NCBI GenBank assembly: GCA_050743385.1
Contig: JBOGFJ010000106.1
Coordinates: forward strand, 1 to 6,196
Source: JACDBD01 sp050743385
GTDB lineage: Bacteria; Actinomycetota; Acidimicrobiia; IMCC26256; JACDBD01
Direction: 5' to 3'
DNA: 6,196 nucleotides
In this document: positions 1 through 5,940 of the stretch, piece after piece
Layout: every line of letters begins with the position of its first letter
Position numbering within the stretch: position 1 is the first letter of the stretch
Translations under genes and position numbers: made by a program
The notes under the pieces: generated by a model
What the model was told of the DNA's origin: nothing
The model's input: only the letters and a program-made list of their open reading frames with translations
Databases searched by the model: none

Positions 1-913
1 GCGTCGTCGACACGAGCTCGCCGCGCTCGCCGTCGCCGACGGGCTCGGCGCCGTCAGGATCGAGGTGCTCGATGAAGCAGGTGTCCTCCCAGATGTGGCA
101 CGCGTCGTGCTCGCGGCACTGGGTCGCGGCGCCGACATCACCCACCCCGGTCTGCACGAACAGCTCGAGGCCCCACTCGTCCTCGACGACGCGCCGGGCG
201 CGCGGGCCGATGGGCTCGCCCGCGAAGACGACCCCGCGGTAGCTCGAGAACGCCTCGGCGAGGTCGTCACCCGTCTCGGCGCGGTGTTGCTCGAGCGCGA
301 GCACGAGCGGGCCGGAGAGGTTGTACCAGGCGGTCGGGCGTAGCTCGCGGCTGAACCGCACGAGTTGGGGCACCTCGGCGGGGGAATGGTCCAGGAACAC
401 GGGCGTGGCGCCGATGCCGCGGATGGTGTCGTGGATCCCCGGGCCGCGGAACGTGAACAGCATCTCGACGAAGTGATCGCCGGGCCGGCACCCGAGCTCC
501 CAGAATTCGCGCACGAGCATGCTCGGACCGCGCCCCGCGTACGGCGCCGGGGTGGGGTCACCGGTGGTGCCCGACGTCGAGAAGATCGCGCTGAACACCT
601 CGGTCATCTTCGGGTCGAGGCACAGCAGCCCGCCATACGCGTCGTGGTGGCGGTCGCGGAACGACCGGATCGTGTCCTTGTCGATGAACGGCACCTTCTC
701 GTGGAAGTCGTCCATCGTCTCGATGTCGTCGATCGTTACGCCGGCCTCGCCCCACACCGCACGGACGAGCGCCGAGCGCTGGTACGCCCACGGGAGTAGG
801 TCGCCGAGGAGCGTCTCCTCTCTCTCCCGTTCGATCTCGGCGCGCGGCTTGGTCTCGATCTCGGGCGAGAAGTAGCGGCGTGCGGGATCGCCCACGCCCG
901 AGGAAGCTGACAT
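1..913 (-). CDS. Phenylacetate-CoA ligase-like adenylate-forming enzyme (partial, C-terminus beyond window)
   Basis: I translated the minus strand from ATG at 913 and found an open frame of 304 codons with no stop before the window edge. It belongs to the ANL superfamily, closest to PaaK: enzymes that activate a carboxylic acid as acyl-AMP and pass it to coenzyme A. Visible marks are the phosphate-binding loop STSGTTGDPT at residues 112-121, the FAGEPIGPRARR segment at 230-241, CREHDACHIWED at 266-277, and the GERGELVSTT segment at 295-304. PaaK proteins are about 430 residues, so roughly the last 130, with the mobile C-terminal domain, are missing here. Two motifs deviate: Asp replaces the usual Lys in the loop (GDPT for GKPT), and the YGxSE-type motif reads TGVGD (255-259). 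The substrate cannot be told; phenylacetate, another aryl acid or a fatty acid are all possible. The gene is transcribed away from the lipoprotein genes. Confidence 0.88.
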   Translation of the reverse strand, partial: MSASSGVGDPARRYFSPEIETKPRAEIEREREETLLGDLLPWAYQRSALVRAVWGEAGVTIDDIETMDDFHEKVPFIDKDTIRSFRDRHHDAYGGLLCLDPKMTEVFSAIFSTSGTTGDPTPAPYAGRGPSMLVREFWELGCRPGDHFVEMLFTFRGPGIHDTIRGIGATPVFLDHSPAEVPQLVRFSRELRPTAWYNLSGPLVLALEQHRAETGDDLAEAFSSYRGVVFAGEPIGPRARRVVEDEWGLELFVQTGVGDVGAATQCREHDACHIWEDTCFIEHLDPDGAEPVGDGERGELVSTT

Positions 914-920
914 GGCCGTC

Positions 921-926
921 ACGGTA
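921..926 (-). promoter_or_regulatory. Candidate -10 box (TACCGT) of a leaderless promoter for the CoA ligase
   Basis: Read on the minus strand, TACCGT matches the actinobacterial -10 pattern TANNNT and ends seven bases before the ATG at 913. That is the spacing expected when transcription starts at or next to the start codon. No purine-rich ribosome binding site lies in front of this ATG, which fits a leaderless mRNA. No convincing -35 box is present at 16-18 bases upstream. The placement is seen; the function is inferred. Confidence 0.4.
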
Positions 927-949
927 ACCCGGCCGCGTCACGGCGGTGC

Positions 950-979
950 TTGTCACCCGCGCCCCGCCGCGGGTTGAAT
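950..979 (+). promoter_or_regulatory. Candidate promoter of the first glycine-rich lipoprotein gene
   Basis: TTGTCA at 950-955 resembles a -35 box and TTGAAT at 974-979 resembles a -10 box, with 18 bases between them. The -10 candidate lies within GTTGAATAC (973-981), which recurs at the same distance from the second lipoprotein gene. Transcription would begin near 986, leaving a leader of about 50 bases with a ribosome binding site. The -10 match is imperfect because the second base is T rather than A. Confidence 0.35.
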
Positions 980-1018
980 ACGGCCATTCGCCGCGACCAG
1001 CGCGCGTACGCCCATCAC

Positions 1019-1024
1019 GGGAGG
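1019..1024 (+). promoter_or_regulatory. Ribosome binding site (GGGAGG) fixing the start of lipoprotein 1
   Basis: GGGAGG ends nine bases before ATG 1034. This start also gives a proper lipoprotein signal peptide, so it is preferred over the in-frame upstream ATG at 950, which would place 28 unlikely residues ahead of the signal. Confidence 0.75.
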
Positions 1025-1033
1025 AAGAGGCCC

Positions 1034-1954
1034 ATGACCTTCCGATCCCGGCACACCCGGCGTTTCGTCTTCCTGCTCACAGGAGCCGCGCTGACCCTCG
1101 CGGCGTGCGCGCCGGTGAAGCCACCACCGCCGACCACGACGGTGCGGTTCGACTGCATCCCGGACCCCATGGGTACCGCGCAGGCGTTCACCGTGCCGGC
1201 GGGCGTGACCTCGATCGACATCGCCGCGATGGGCGCGCAGGGTGGCGCGGGCGCCGACGACGACGACGCGCTCGGCGGGCTCGGTGGGCGCGGCGGTCTG
1301 GCCGCGGCGACGTTCGCGGTCACCCCGGGCGCCATGCTCGATGTCCACGTCGGATGCCAGGGCGGCGACGCCGAAGGGACGACGGCCGGAGAGGGGGGTA
1401 ACGGCGGCCTCCCCGACCCGGCTGGCGGCGAAGGTCGTGGTGGTGACGGTGGCTCGGGCGCTCTCCCAGCCGCAGGAGGCGGCGGCGGCGGGGCCTCCGA
1501 CGTGCGGCTCGGGTCGACGGTCCTCGTTACCGGCGCGGGCGGGGGTGGCGGTGCCGGAGCCGCCGCTCTGACCGGCGACGGCGGTGAGGGCGGTCCGGGT
1601 GGTGGCGATACCGGTGTCCCCGGCACGAACGGATCGGGCCCGCTGCCGTGCACGGGCGGTGGTGGTGGCACGCCATCCACCGCCGGCGACGGCGGGGACG
1701 GCTGCTCGGTCGGCGGGGACGCCGGTGATCCTGGGACCGGCGGCATCGGCGGTGACGGCGGTCTCGAGAATGGCGGTGGCGGGGGTGGGGGCCACTTCGG
1801 CGGCGGAGGTGGAGGGGGCGCGGCAACGCTGCCGCAGGCCGGGGCCGGCGGGGGCGGCGGCTCGAGTGCGGTCGACTCGTCGGGTACCGACCCGCAGCTC
1901 CTCGAGGACTTCCTCGAGGGCGACGGCCGCGTGCTGATCAGCTACGAGGCGTAG
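1034..1954 (+). CDS. Glycine-rich lipoprotein, copy 1 (Gly_rich / ALK-like glycine-rich domain)
   Basis: A 306-residue secreted lipoprotein of unknown function. Residues 1-24 form a signal peptide (basic RSRHTRR, hydrophobic FVFLLTGAAL) ending in the lipobox LAAC, so Cys25 should be lipidated and the protein held on the outer face of the membrane. A proline/threonine linker (30-36) leads to a segment with FDC (39-41), FTVPAGVTSIDI and FAVTPG...VGC (94-108). From about 120 it is dominated by Gly runs, with SDVR (155-158), and ends with GDGRVLISY (296-304). The order VPxGV, GAxGG, VTPGxxLxVxVG, GGGGxSDVR, Gly-run block, GGGGGSSxV, DGRVxISY matches bacterial Gly_rich proteins, related to the poly-glycine helical domain of ALK/LTK receptors. 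Mature cysteines 41, 108, 206 and 224 are shared with the downstream paralogue and could form two disulfides. Ligand or partner is unknown; an adhesin or cell-surface scaffold role would be speculation. Confidence 0.9.
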   Translation: MTFRSRHTRRFVFLLTGAALTLAACAPVKPPPPTTTVRFDCIPDPMGTAQAFTVPAGVTSIDIAAMGAQGGAGADDDDALGGLGGRGGLAAATFAVTPGAMLDVHVGCQGGDAEGTTAGEGGNGGLPDPAGGEGRGGDGGSGALPAAGGGGGGASDVRLGSTVLVTGAGGGGGAGAAALTGDGGEGGPGGGDTGVPGTNGSGPLPCTGGGGGTPSTAGDGGDGCSVGGDAGDPGTGGIGGDGGLENGGGGGGGHFGGGGGGGAATLPQAGAGGGGGSSAVDSSGTDPQLLEDFLEGDGRVLISYEA

Positions 1955-2044
1955 CCGAGGGCCAGGGCTCCGGCGATGCCTGTGGATGAGGGGTGCGGAA
2001 CATCCCCGGGCGCTCGCGAGGGTCGGAACGTCCGGATCGTCCCC

Positions 2045-2073
2045 TTGTTGGTCCGCGGAAAGGCGAGTTGAAT
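2045..2073 (+). promoter_or_regulatory. Candidate promoter of the second glycine-rich lipoprotein gene
   Basis: TTGTTG at 2045-2050 and TTGAAT at 2068-2073 are separated by 17 bases. The -10 candidate sits in GTTGAATAC (2067-2075), identical to the copy upstream of lipoprotein 1 and at the same 61-base distance from the start. This suggests that the second gene has its own promoter and is not only read through from the first. The rest of the 173-base gap (1955-2127) shows no gene and no clear terminator with a T tract. Confidence 0.35.
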
Positions 2074-2112
2074 ACCGCGCGTCGCCGAACCCGCGCCGTC
2101 GGCGTTCGGGCT

Positions 2113-2122
2113 AGGGAAGGAG
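2113..2122 (+). promoter_or_regulatory. Ribosome binding site (AGGGAAGGAG) of lipoprotein 2
   Basis: This purine-rich stretch ends five bases before ATG 2128 and supports that start over the in-frame ATG at 1993, which would prefix the signal peptide with 45 Arg-rich residues encoded by the promoter region. Confidence 0.75.
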
Positions 2123-2127
2123 CGCCG

Positions 2128-3060
2128 ATGCTGAAGCTCGGATCGCGGCCCTCAGTGCGTCTCCTGGTGTTGCTCGCCGCGGTCGGCGCGCTCGCCCTCG
2201 CGGCGTGCGCGCCGGTCAAGAAGAGCGGGCCGCAGATCCGCGCCACCTTCGACTGCCTCCCGGGCGCGGTGCAGGAGAGCCAGAGCTACGTCGTGCCCGA
2301 CGGCGTGACGCAGCTGATCATCACGGCGACGGGCGGCGAGGGCGCCGCCGGCGAGACGGCCGCCGGTCAGCCGGGCGGCGCCGGCGGTCTGGGCGGCTCG
2401 GCGACGGGCACGTTCGCGGTGACACCGGGCGAGACGCTCACGGTGAACGTCGGCTGCGTTGGCACGACGGCCTCGTCCAACGGCGGCAAAGGCGGTGCTC
2501 CCGACACCGTGGGCGGCACTGCCCGCGGCGGTGGTGCCGGCACGAGCACAGGCACCGCTGGCGACGGTGGCTCGGGCGGTGGGTCCAGCGATGTGCGACG
2601 CGGAACAACCGTGCTCGTCGCCGCCGGAGCCGGCGGCGGCGGTGGTGGTGGCAACACCGATGGTGCCGGCGGCGCGGGCGGTGCCGGCGGCGGGGTCCCC
2701 GGGACGACCGGTGGAAGCGGCTCGGGCACCAACGCCTGCACCGGGGGCGAGGGCGGCACCGCGACTACGGGTGGCCAGGGCGGGACGTGTCCGCCTGGCG
2801 GCGGAACCGATGGCAACGACGCTGCCGGTGGTGACCCGCCGGGGACCGAAGGTGGCCCTGGTGGTAACGACACTGGCAGTGGCGGTGGCGGTGGCGGCGG
2901 CGGTCGCATGGGCGCGGGCGGCGGCGGGACGAGTAACACCGCCGCGACATCCGGCGCCGGTGGCGGCGGTGGCGCCAGCTTCGTGGACGCGTCGGCGACG
3001 AACCCGTCGACGGCTCCGGCCCTCCAGTCGGGCGACGGGAAGGTCTTCATCAGTTTCTGA
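2128..3060 (+). CDS. Glycine-rich lipoprotein, copy 2 (tandem paralogue)
   Basis: A 310-residue paralogue of the preceding gene. Its signal peptide (SVRLLVLLAAVGALALAAC) ends at lipobox Cys27, followed by APVK exactly as in copy 1. The segments then run in the same order: FDC (41-43), VVPDGVTQLIITATGG (55-70), FAVTPGETLTVNVGC (96-110), SSDVRRGTTVLV (153-164), Gly runs with ACTGGEGGT (203-211), GAGGGGGASFVD (277-287) and the C-terminal GDGKVFISF (302-310). Mature cysteines 43, 110, 204 and 221 align with those of copy 1; the first two are 67 residues apart in both. The proline linker after the lipidated Cys is replaced by KKSGPQ. The pair probably arose by duplication: 22 bases around the lipobox are identical (1095-1116 and 2195-2216), while the glycine-rich part has diverged widely. 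Predicted to be an extracytoplasmic membrane-anchored protein; function unknown. It is convergent with the aldolase gene, 15 bases away. Confidence 0.9.
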   Translation: MLKLGSRPSVRLLVLLAAVGALALAACAPVKKSGPQIRATFDCLPGAVQESQSYVVPDGVTQLIITATGGEGAAGETAAGQPGGAGGLGGSATGTFAVTPGETLTVNVGCVGTTASSNGGKGGAPDTVGGTARGGGAGTSTGTAGDGGSGGGSSDVRRGTTVLVAAGAGGGGGGGNTDGAGGAGGAGGGVPGTTGGSGSGTNACTGGEGGTATTGGQGGTCPPGGGTDGNDAAGGDPPGTEGGPGGNDTGSGGGGGGGGRMGAGGGGTSNTAATSGAGGGGGASFVDASATNPSTAPALQSGDGKVFISF

Positions 3061-3075
3061 GCGAGAGCAGCTCGG

Positions 3076-3738
3076 TCAGAACTTCCCGGTGCGGCCGTAG
3101 CGGTAGTAGCCGGCGAACTGCTCGTTGACCTCGGGCGGGATCGGCACGACCTCGCCGATCTGGCGCGCGCCCCACACGATCTCGGCCGTCCGCTCGACCA
3201 GTGCGGCCGTGTGCAGCACCTCCTTGGGCGTCTGGCCGACCGCGAACAGCCCGTGGTTGGCCATGAGCACCGCGGCGCGGTCGCCGACGCGTTTGGCGAC
3301 CTCGTCGGCGAGCTCGTCGGTGCCGGTGGTGCGGTAGTCGGCGACCTCGACGTCGCCGCCCACGTACACCACGACCTCCTCGATCACCGCCGGGATCGGC
3401 TGGCGCGTCACCGCGAACATGGTGGCGAACCGGGCGTGGCAGTGCATGGTGGCGTGGATGTCGTCGTGGAGGCGCAGGGCGCTCAGGTGCAGCGCCTTCT
3501 CGGTGGTCGGGCTGCGCTCACCTTCGAGCACGTTGCCGTCGAGATCGGTGACGACGAGGTCGTCGAGCGTCATCTCCCTGTAGTCGAGCGACGACGGTGT
3601 GAGCACGGCATTGCCGTCGGGGAGCCGCGCGCCCAGGTTGCCGGCCGTACCCTCGACGAGGCTCGTGCGCAGCATCTCCTTCGCGACCCAGAGGACCATC
3701 TCCTTGGTCTCCTGGGCGCTCAGTTTGGGGTCGCTCAC
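3076..3738 (-). CDS. Class II aldolase/adducin family protein (L-fuculose-phosphate aldolase-like)
   Basis: A 220-residue zinc-dependent aldolase of the FucA/AraD/adducin fold, close to the usual length for the family. Seen directly: TAGNLGAR (31-38), matching the phosphate-binding SxGNxSxR region; Glu80 in SPTTEKALH as the expected catalytic acid; MHCHA with His99 and His101, and NHG with His162, as the three metal ligands. All key residues are present, so it should be active in the cytoplasm. Family members cleave sugar 1-phosphates to dihydroxyacetone phosphate and an aldehyde, or act as epimerases or decarboxylases, so the exact substrate is open. The start is GTG 3738, which overlaps the stop of the upstream dehydrogenase in GTGA (3735-3738) and has a strong GGAGGT six bases ahead, so the two genes are translationally coupled. 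The same frame stays open upstream across the dehydrogenase, but that part is not coding. Confidence 0.9.
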   Translation of the reverse strand: MSDPKLSAQETKEMVLWVAKEMLRTSLVEGTAGNLGARLPDGNAVLTPSSLDYREMTLDDLVVTDLDGNVLEGERSPTTEKALHLSALRLHDDIHATMHCHARFATMFAVTRQPIPAVIEEVVVYVGGDVEVADYRTTGTDELADEVAKRVGDRAAVLMANHGLFAVGQTPKEVLHTAALVERTAEIVWGARQIGEVVPIPPEVNEQFAGYYRYGRTGKF

Positions 3739-4721
3739 GCGAGCACCTCCGGGTTCACGAGGTTGTCGGGCTTGCCCCCGGCGAGCAGCTCGGCCAGCCC
3801 GTCCGCGATCAGCTTCGAATGGTTGGCCTCGGTGTCGTACGTGGCGCCGCCCATGTGTGGTGTCAGCACGACGTTGCTCATGCCGACGAGCGGGTGCTCG
3901 ACGGGAAGATGCTCGCCCTCGAAGTGGTCGAGACCGGCTCCGCCGAGCGTGCCCAGCTGGAGCGCGGCGACGAGCGCGTCGGTGTCGTGCAGGGCGGCGC
4001 GTGCGGTGTTCAGGTACACGGCACCGTCCTTCATGCGCTCGAACTCGGCCGCGCCGATCATGCCGGCGGTCTCGGGCGTGACCACCGCGTGCATCGACAC
4101 GACGTCGGCCTCCGCGAGCAGGTCGTCGAGCGAGTGGGTCGCGTCGTCGGCATACGGGTCGTAGGCGATGACGCGCATCCCGAGCCCCTCGAACCGCCAG
4201 CGCGCCGCCCGGCCGACGGCGCCCAGGCCGACGAGGCCCACGGTCCGGCCGGCGAGCTGCCGCGCCCGGAAGCGCTGGTACGGGATGGTCCCGTCCCGAT
4301 ACACGTCGCCGGCCCGCACGTCGGCATCGGCGGCCACGACCCAGCGGTTCACCGCGAGCAGGAGCGCCACCGCGAGCTCGGCGACGGCGTCGGCGTTGCG
4401 GCCCGGGGCACGCAGCACGGGGATCCCGCGGGCGGTGGCCTCGTCGATGTCGACGTTGTTGGGATCGCCTCGGCACGAGCCGATCGCGAGGAGCGGCCGC
4501 TCGAGCACCGGGCCCTTGACGGAATCCGACTCGACGATCACGACGTCGGCATCCTCGGCGTCGATGCGCTCGGCCAGCTGCTCCGAGTTGTAGAGGCGCA
4601 GCGGCCGCTGATCGATCCACGGGTCGAGCACGACGTCGACGAGATCGCGCAGCGTGTCGAGGCCCTCGCCGCGGAACGGTGCCGTCACCAGCGCTCGAGG
4701 TCGGTCTGCCACGGCGGTCAT
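3735..4721 (-). CDS. D-isomer-specific 2-hydroxyacid dehydrogenase, NAD-dependent
   Basis: A 328-residue cytoplasmic dehydrogenase that interconverts a 2-keto acid and a D-2-hydroxy acid (numbering from ATG 4721). The Rossmann motif GLGAVG lies at 165-170, and the second strand ends in YDPYAD with Asp188, which points to NAD rather than NADP. The catalytic set is complete: Arg241 in LNTARAALHD, Glu268 in DHFEGE and His289 in TPHMGG. The substrate-side loop reads SCRGDPNNVD, followed by APGRNADAVAE; from memory this signature belongs to the subgroup found beside FGGY sugar kinases and class II aldolases rather than to serine-pathway SerA. It lacks the C-terminal ACT domain of long SerA forms. 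It is the first gene of an operon with the aldolase (GTGA overlap). I chose ATG 4721 because AGGTG lies nine bases upstream; in-frame GTG 4733 is the alternative. Substrate is unknown, possibly a sugar acid. Confidence 0.9.
   Translation of the reverse strand: MTAVADRPRALVTAPFRGEGLDTLRDLVDVVLDPWIDQRPLRLYNSEQLAERIDAEDADVVIVESDSVKGPVLERPLLAIGSCRGDPNNVDIDEATARGIPVLRAPGRNADAVAELAVALLLAVNRWVVAADADVRAGDVYRDGTIPYQRFRARQLAGRTVGLVGLGAVGRAARWRFEGLGMRVIAYDPYADDATHSLDDLLAEADVVSMHAVVTPETAGMIGAAEFERMKDGAVYLNTARAALHDTDALVAALQLGTLGGAGLDHFEGEHLPVEHPLVGMSNVVLTPHMGGATYDTEANHSKLIADGLAELLAGGKPDNLVNPEVLA
3745..3750 (-). promoter_or_regulatory. Ribosome binding site (GGAGGT) of the aldolase, inside the dehydrogenase gene
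   Basis: Read on the minus strand, GGAGGT ends six bases before GTG 3738. It lies in the last codons of the dehydrogenase and decides the aldolase start in favour of this GTG. Confidence 0.7.
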
Positions 4722-4774
4722 CTTCGCATGCACCTGACACGGGCGTCGGATAAGCGCGCCGGCTGCCGGGAACC

Positions 4775-5549
4775 ATGGCGGCGATGAAACGGTCGTCCCT
4801 GCTCATGGCCGTTGCCATCGCCGTAGCTGCGGCCGTCGTGACGGCGGTGGCGGTATTCCTCGTCGGGCGGGGCGGGGGAGATCGGCCCCAGGTGATCGTC
4901 TACGGCGACTCGCTCTCGGCGCAGGCGAGCGACCATCTCCTTCGCATGCTCTCCGAGGGGGCGGACGCCGATTGTCGCGCTGCGCGTCTTCGGCGGCACC
5001 GCGCCGTGTGACTGGATCGGCAGCATGCGACAGGATGCCGAGGAGATTCGACCCGATGCGGTCGTGATCCAGTTCGCCGGCAACACGTACACACCCTGCA
5101 TGCGCGGGCCGGACGGCGAATCGCTTTCGACCGAGGCGGTCGAGTCGCGTTACGCGGTGGATCTCGCTGAGGCCGTGGCGATCTTCATCGGCCCTGGTAC
5201 CGCCGTTTATCTGGTCACCACGCCCCTGGGCGTCGGTCTCCGCGACCCTGTAGACCTCTCCGCGGTGTACCGCGACGTGGCCGCGCGCGCGGGACCGGCG
5301 GTCGAGGTCGTCGACGCCGGCGTCGCGCTGCGTGACGACCAAGGCCGCTACCCACCGGCGTTACCGTGCCTTCCGCACGAGACCCCGGCGCATGGTTGCG
5401 ACGGTGGCCGGATCCCGGTGCGCAGCCGCGACGGTGTGCACTTCTGCGACGACCCGGGCGGCGCGCTCGCGTGCCCGGCGTACTCCTCGGGTGCGTGGCG
5501 CTTCGCCCGCGCCGTGTCCGCACCGCTGCGGCGGGATCTCGGCGATTGA
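4775..5549 (+). pseudogene. SGNH/GDSL-type hydrolase with N-terminal membrane anchor, split by a frameshift
   Basis: Two open frames (4775-5011 and 5025-5549) together make one SGNH hydrolase. Frame 1 gives a membrane segment (about residues 8-30) and the nucleophile block VIVYGDSLS with Ser46. It then leaves the family pattern and stops at 5009-5011. The other frame resumes family-like sequence with TPIVALRVFGGTAPCDW at 4965-5015, upstream of its first ATG at 5025. Removing one G from GGGGG (4957-4961) joins them into 257 residues with Ser46, block III Gly102-Asn103 (FAGNTYTPC) and Asp219-x-x-His222 (DGVHF), a full catalytic set. Such enzymes act as esterases or acetyl-group transferases or hydrolases; the anchor and six cysteines suggest action outside the cytoplasm. 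ATG 4784 is an alternative start. The frameshift may be a true mutation, a sequencing error or, less likely, slippage. It is divergent from the dehydrogenase with 53 bases between. Confidence 0.8.
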
Positions 5550-5605
5550 GGCCGCCCCTGGCGCCGACGAGCCCGGGTGATCGTGGGGCCGCAGGTGACA
5601 GGGCG

Positions 5606-5611
5606 TAGGCT
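5606..5611 (+). promoter_or_regulatory. Candidate -10 box (TAGGCT) of a leaderless promoter for the small protein/GMC operon
   Basis: TAGGCT fits TANNNT and ends eight bases before ATG 5620, so transcription would start at or near the A of the start codon. No ribosome binding site is present upstream of this ATG. No -35 box is clear at the usual distance. This would start the operon independently of the SGNH gene 70 bases upstream. Confidence 0.45.
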
Positions 5612-5619
5612 TTCCGCCC

Positions 5620-5940
5620 ATGCTCCGCTTCGAGCGCGAGGTCGTGAGGAGCCTCGTGACCAGCTCCGACGACCAAGTGCGCTCGGCGGTCGAGGACTAC
5701 GTCGACGGCTCCCTGCGAGCCATGCCCGAGTACCTCCGGGCGGGCGTGGCGGCCGAGTCGGTGGCGCTCGGGGCTTGGGCAGCCGTGCGGGGACGCCGCC
5801 GCCCGGGCGATCCCGAGACCCTCGTCTCCCTGCTCGACCGCTGGGAGGAGAGCCGGGTCGGGGTCGTACGCCAGTACGTCCGGCTCCTGCGTTCGCTCGT
5901 CTTGTTCGCCGAGTGCGAGCTGGCGCCGGCCGCCGGGTGA
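5620..5940 (+). CDS. Small helical protein, possible accessory subunit of the adjacent GMC oxidoreductase
   Basis: A 106-residue protein of no family I can name with certainty. It is rich in charged and aliphatic residues with a helical pattern, and has no signal peptide or membrane segment. The C-terminal part, LLDRWEESRVGVVRQYVRLL (71-90) followed by RSLVLFAE, resembles the region just before the FAD domain of long-chain alcohol oxidases (a WxxS motif, then an RxxxRxLKxLxLxxFF-type helix), and in a looser way the small subunit of gluconate 2-dehydrogenase. That resemblance is from memory and not an alignment. Its stop overlaps the GMC start in TGATG, so the two are very likely co-translated and may form a complex. 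Start ATG 5620 lacks a ribosome binding site but has a leaderless-type -10 box. Confidence 0.75.
   Translation: MLRFEREVVRSLVTSSDDQVRSAVEDYVDGSLRAMPEYLRAGVAAESVALGAWAAVRGRRRPGDPETLVSLLDRWEESRVGVVRQYVRLLRSLVLFAECELAPAAG

Noticed and set aside
365..956. Several short frames on both strands within the CoA ligase region
   Set aside because: The partial minus-strand frame from 913 to the edge explains the whole stretch with conserved PaaK-like motifs; the others are shadows.
953..1795. Long antisense open frames opposite lipoprotein 1 (280 and 243 codons)
   Set aside because: They are the reverse complement of glycine codons, which read as proline, alanine or arginine and rarely give stops. They contain no recognisable motif, and the plus frame has a signal peptide, lipobox and ribosome binding site.
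2367..3050. Proline-rich antisense frame opposite lipoprotein 2
   Set aside because: Same cause: GGC/GGT/GCC runs read backwards as Pro/Ala. No credible start or family pattern.
1034..3060. Relation of the glycine-rich proteins to mycobacterial PE_PGRS, collagen or silk-like repeats
   Set aside because: There is no PE domain, no regular GXY or GGX period, and both proteins have a lipobox and the ordered landmarks of a globular Gly_rich-type domain.
3058..3078. Possible shared terminator between the convergent lipoprotein 2 and aldolase genes (CGAG-AGCAG-CTCG flanked by TGA/TCA)
   Set aside because: The stem is only four pairs plus three beyond a mismatch, has no T tract, and the outer pairs are simply the two facing stop codons.
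4734..4753. CTGACA and GGATAA as -35 and -10 boxes for the SGNH gene
   Set aside because: The spacing between them is about eight bases, far too short for a promoter.
3211..4787. Plus-strand open frames opposite the aldolase and dehydrogenase (317 and 322 codons)
   Set aside because: Both minus-strand genes have complete catalytic motifs and an operon overlap. The antisense frames are a GC-rich codon artefact.
3739..4818. N-terminal extension of the aldolase frame to a 580-residue protein
   Set aside because: The extra 360 residues are Arg-rich, out of frame with the dehydrogenase that clearly occupies this stretch, and the GTG at 3738 has its own strong ribosome binding site.
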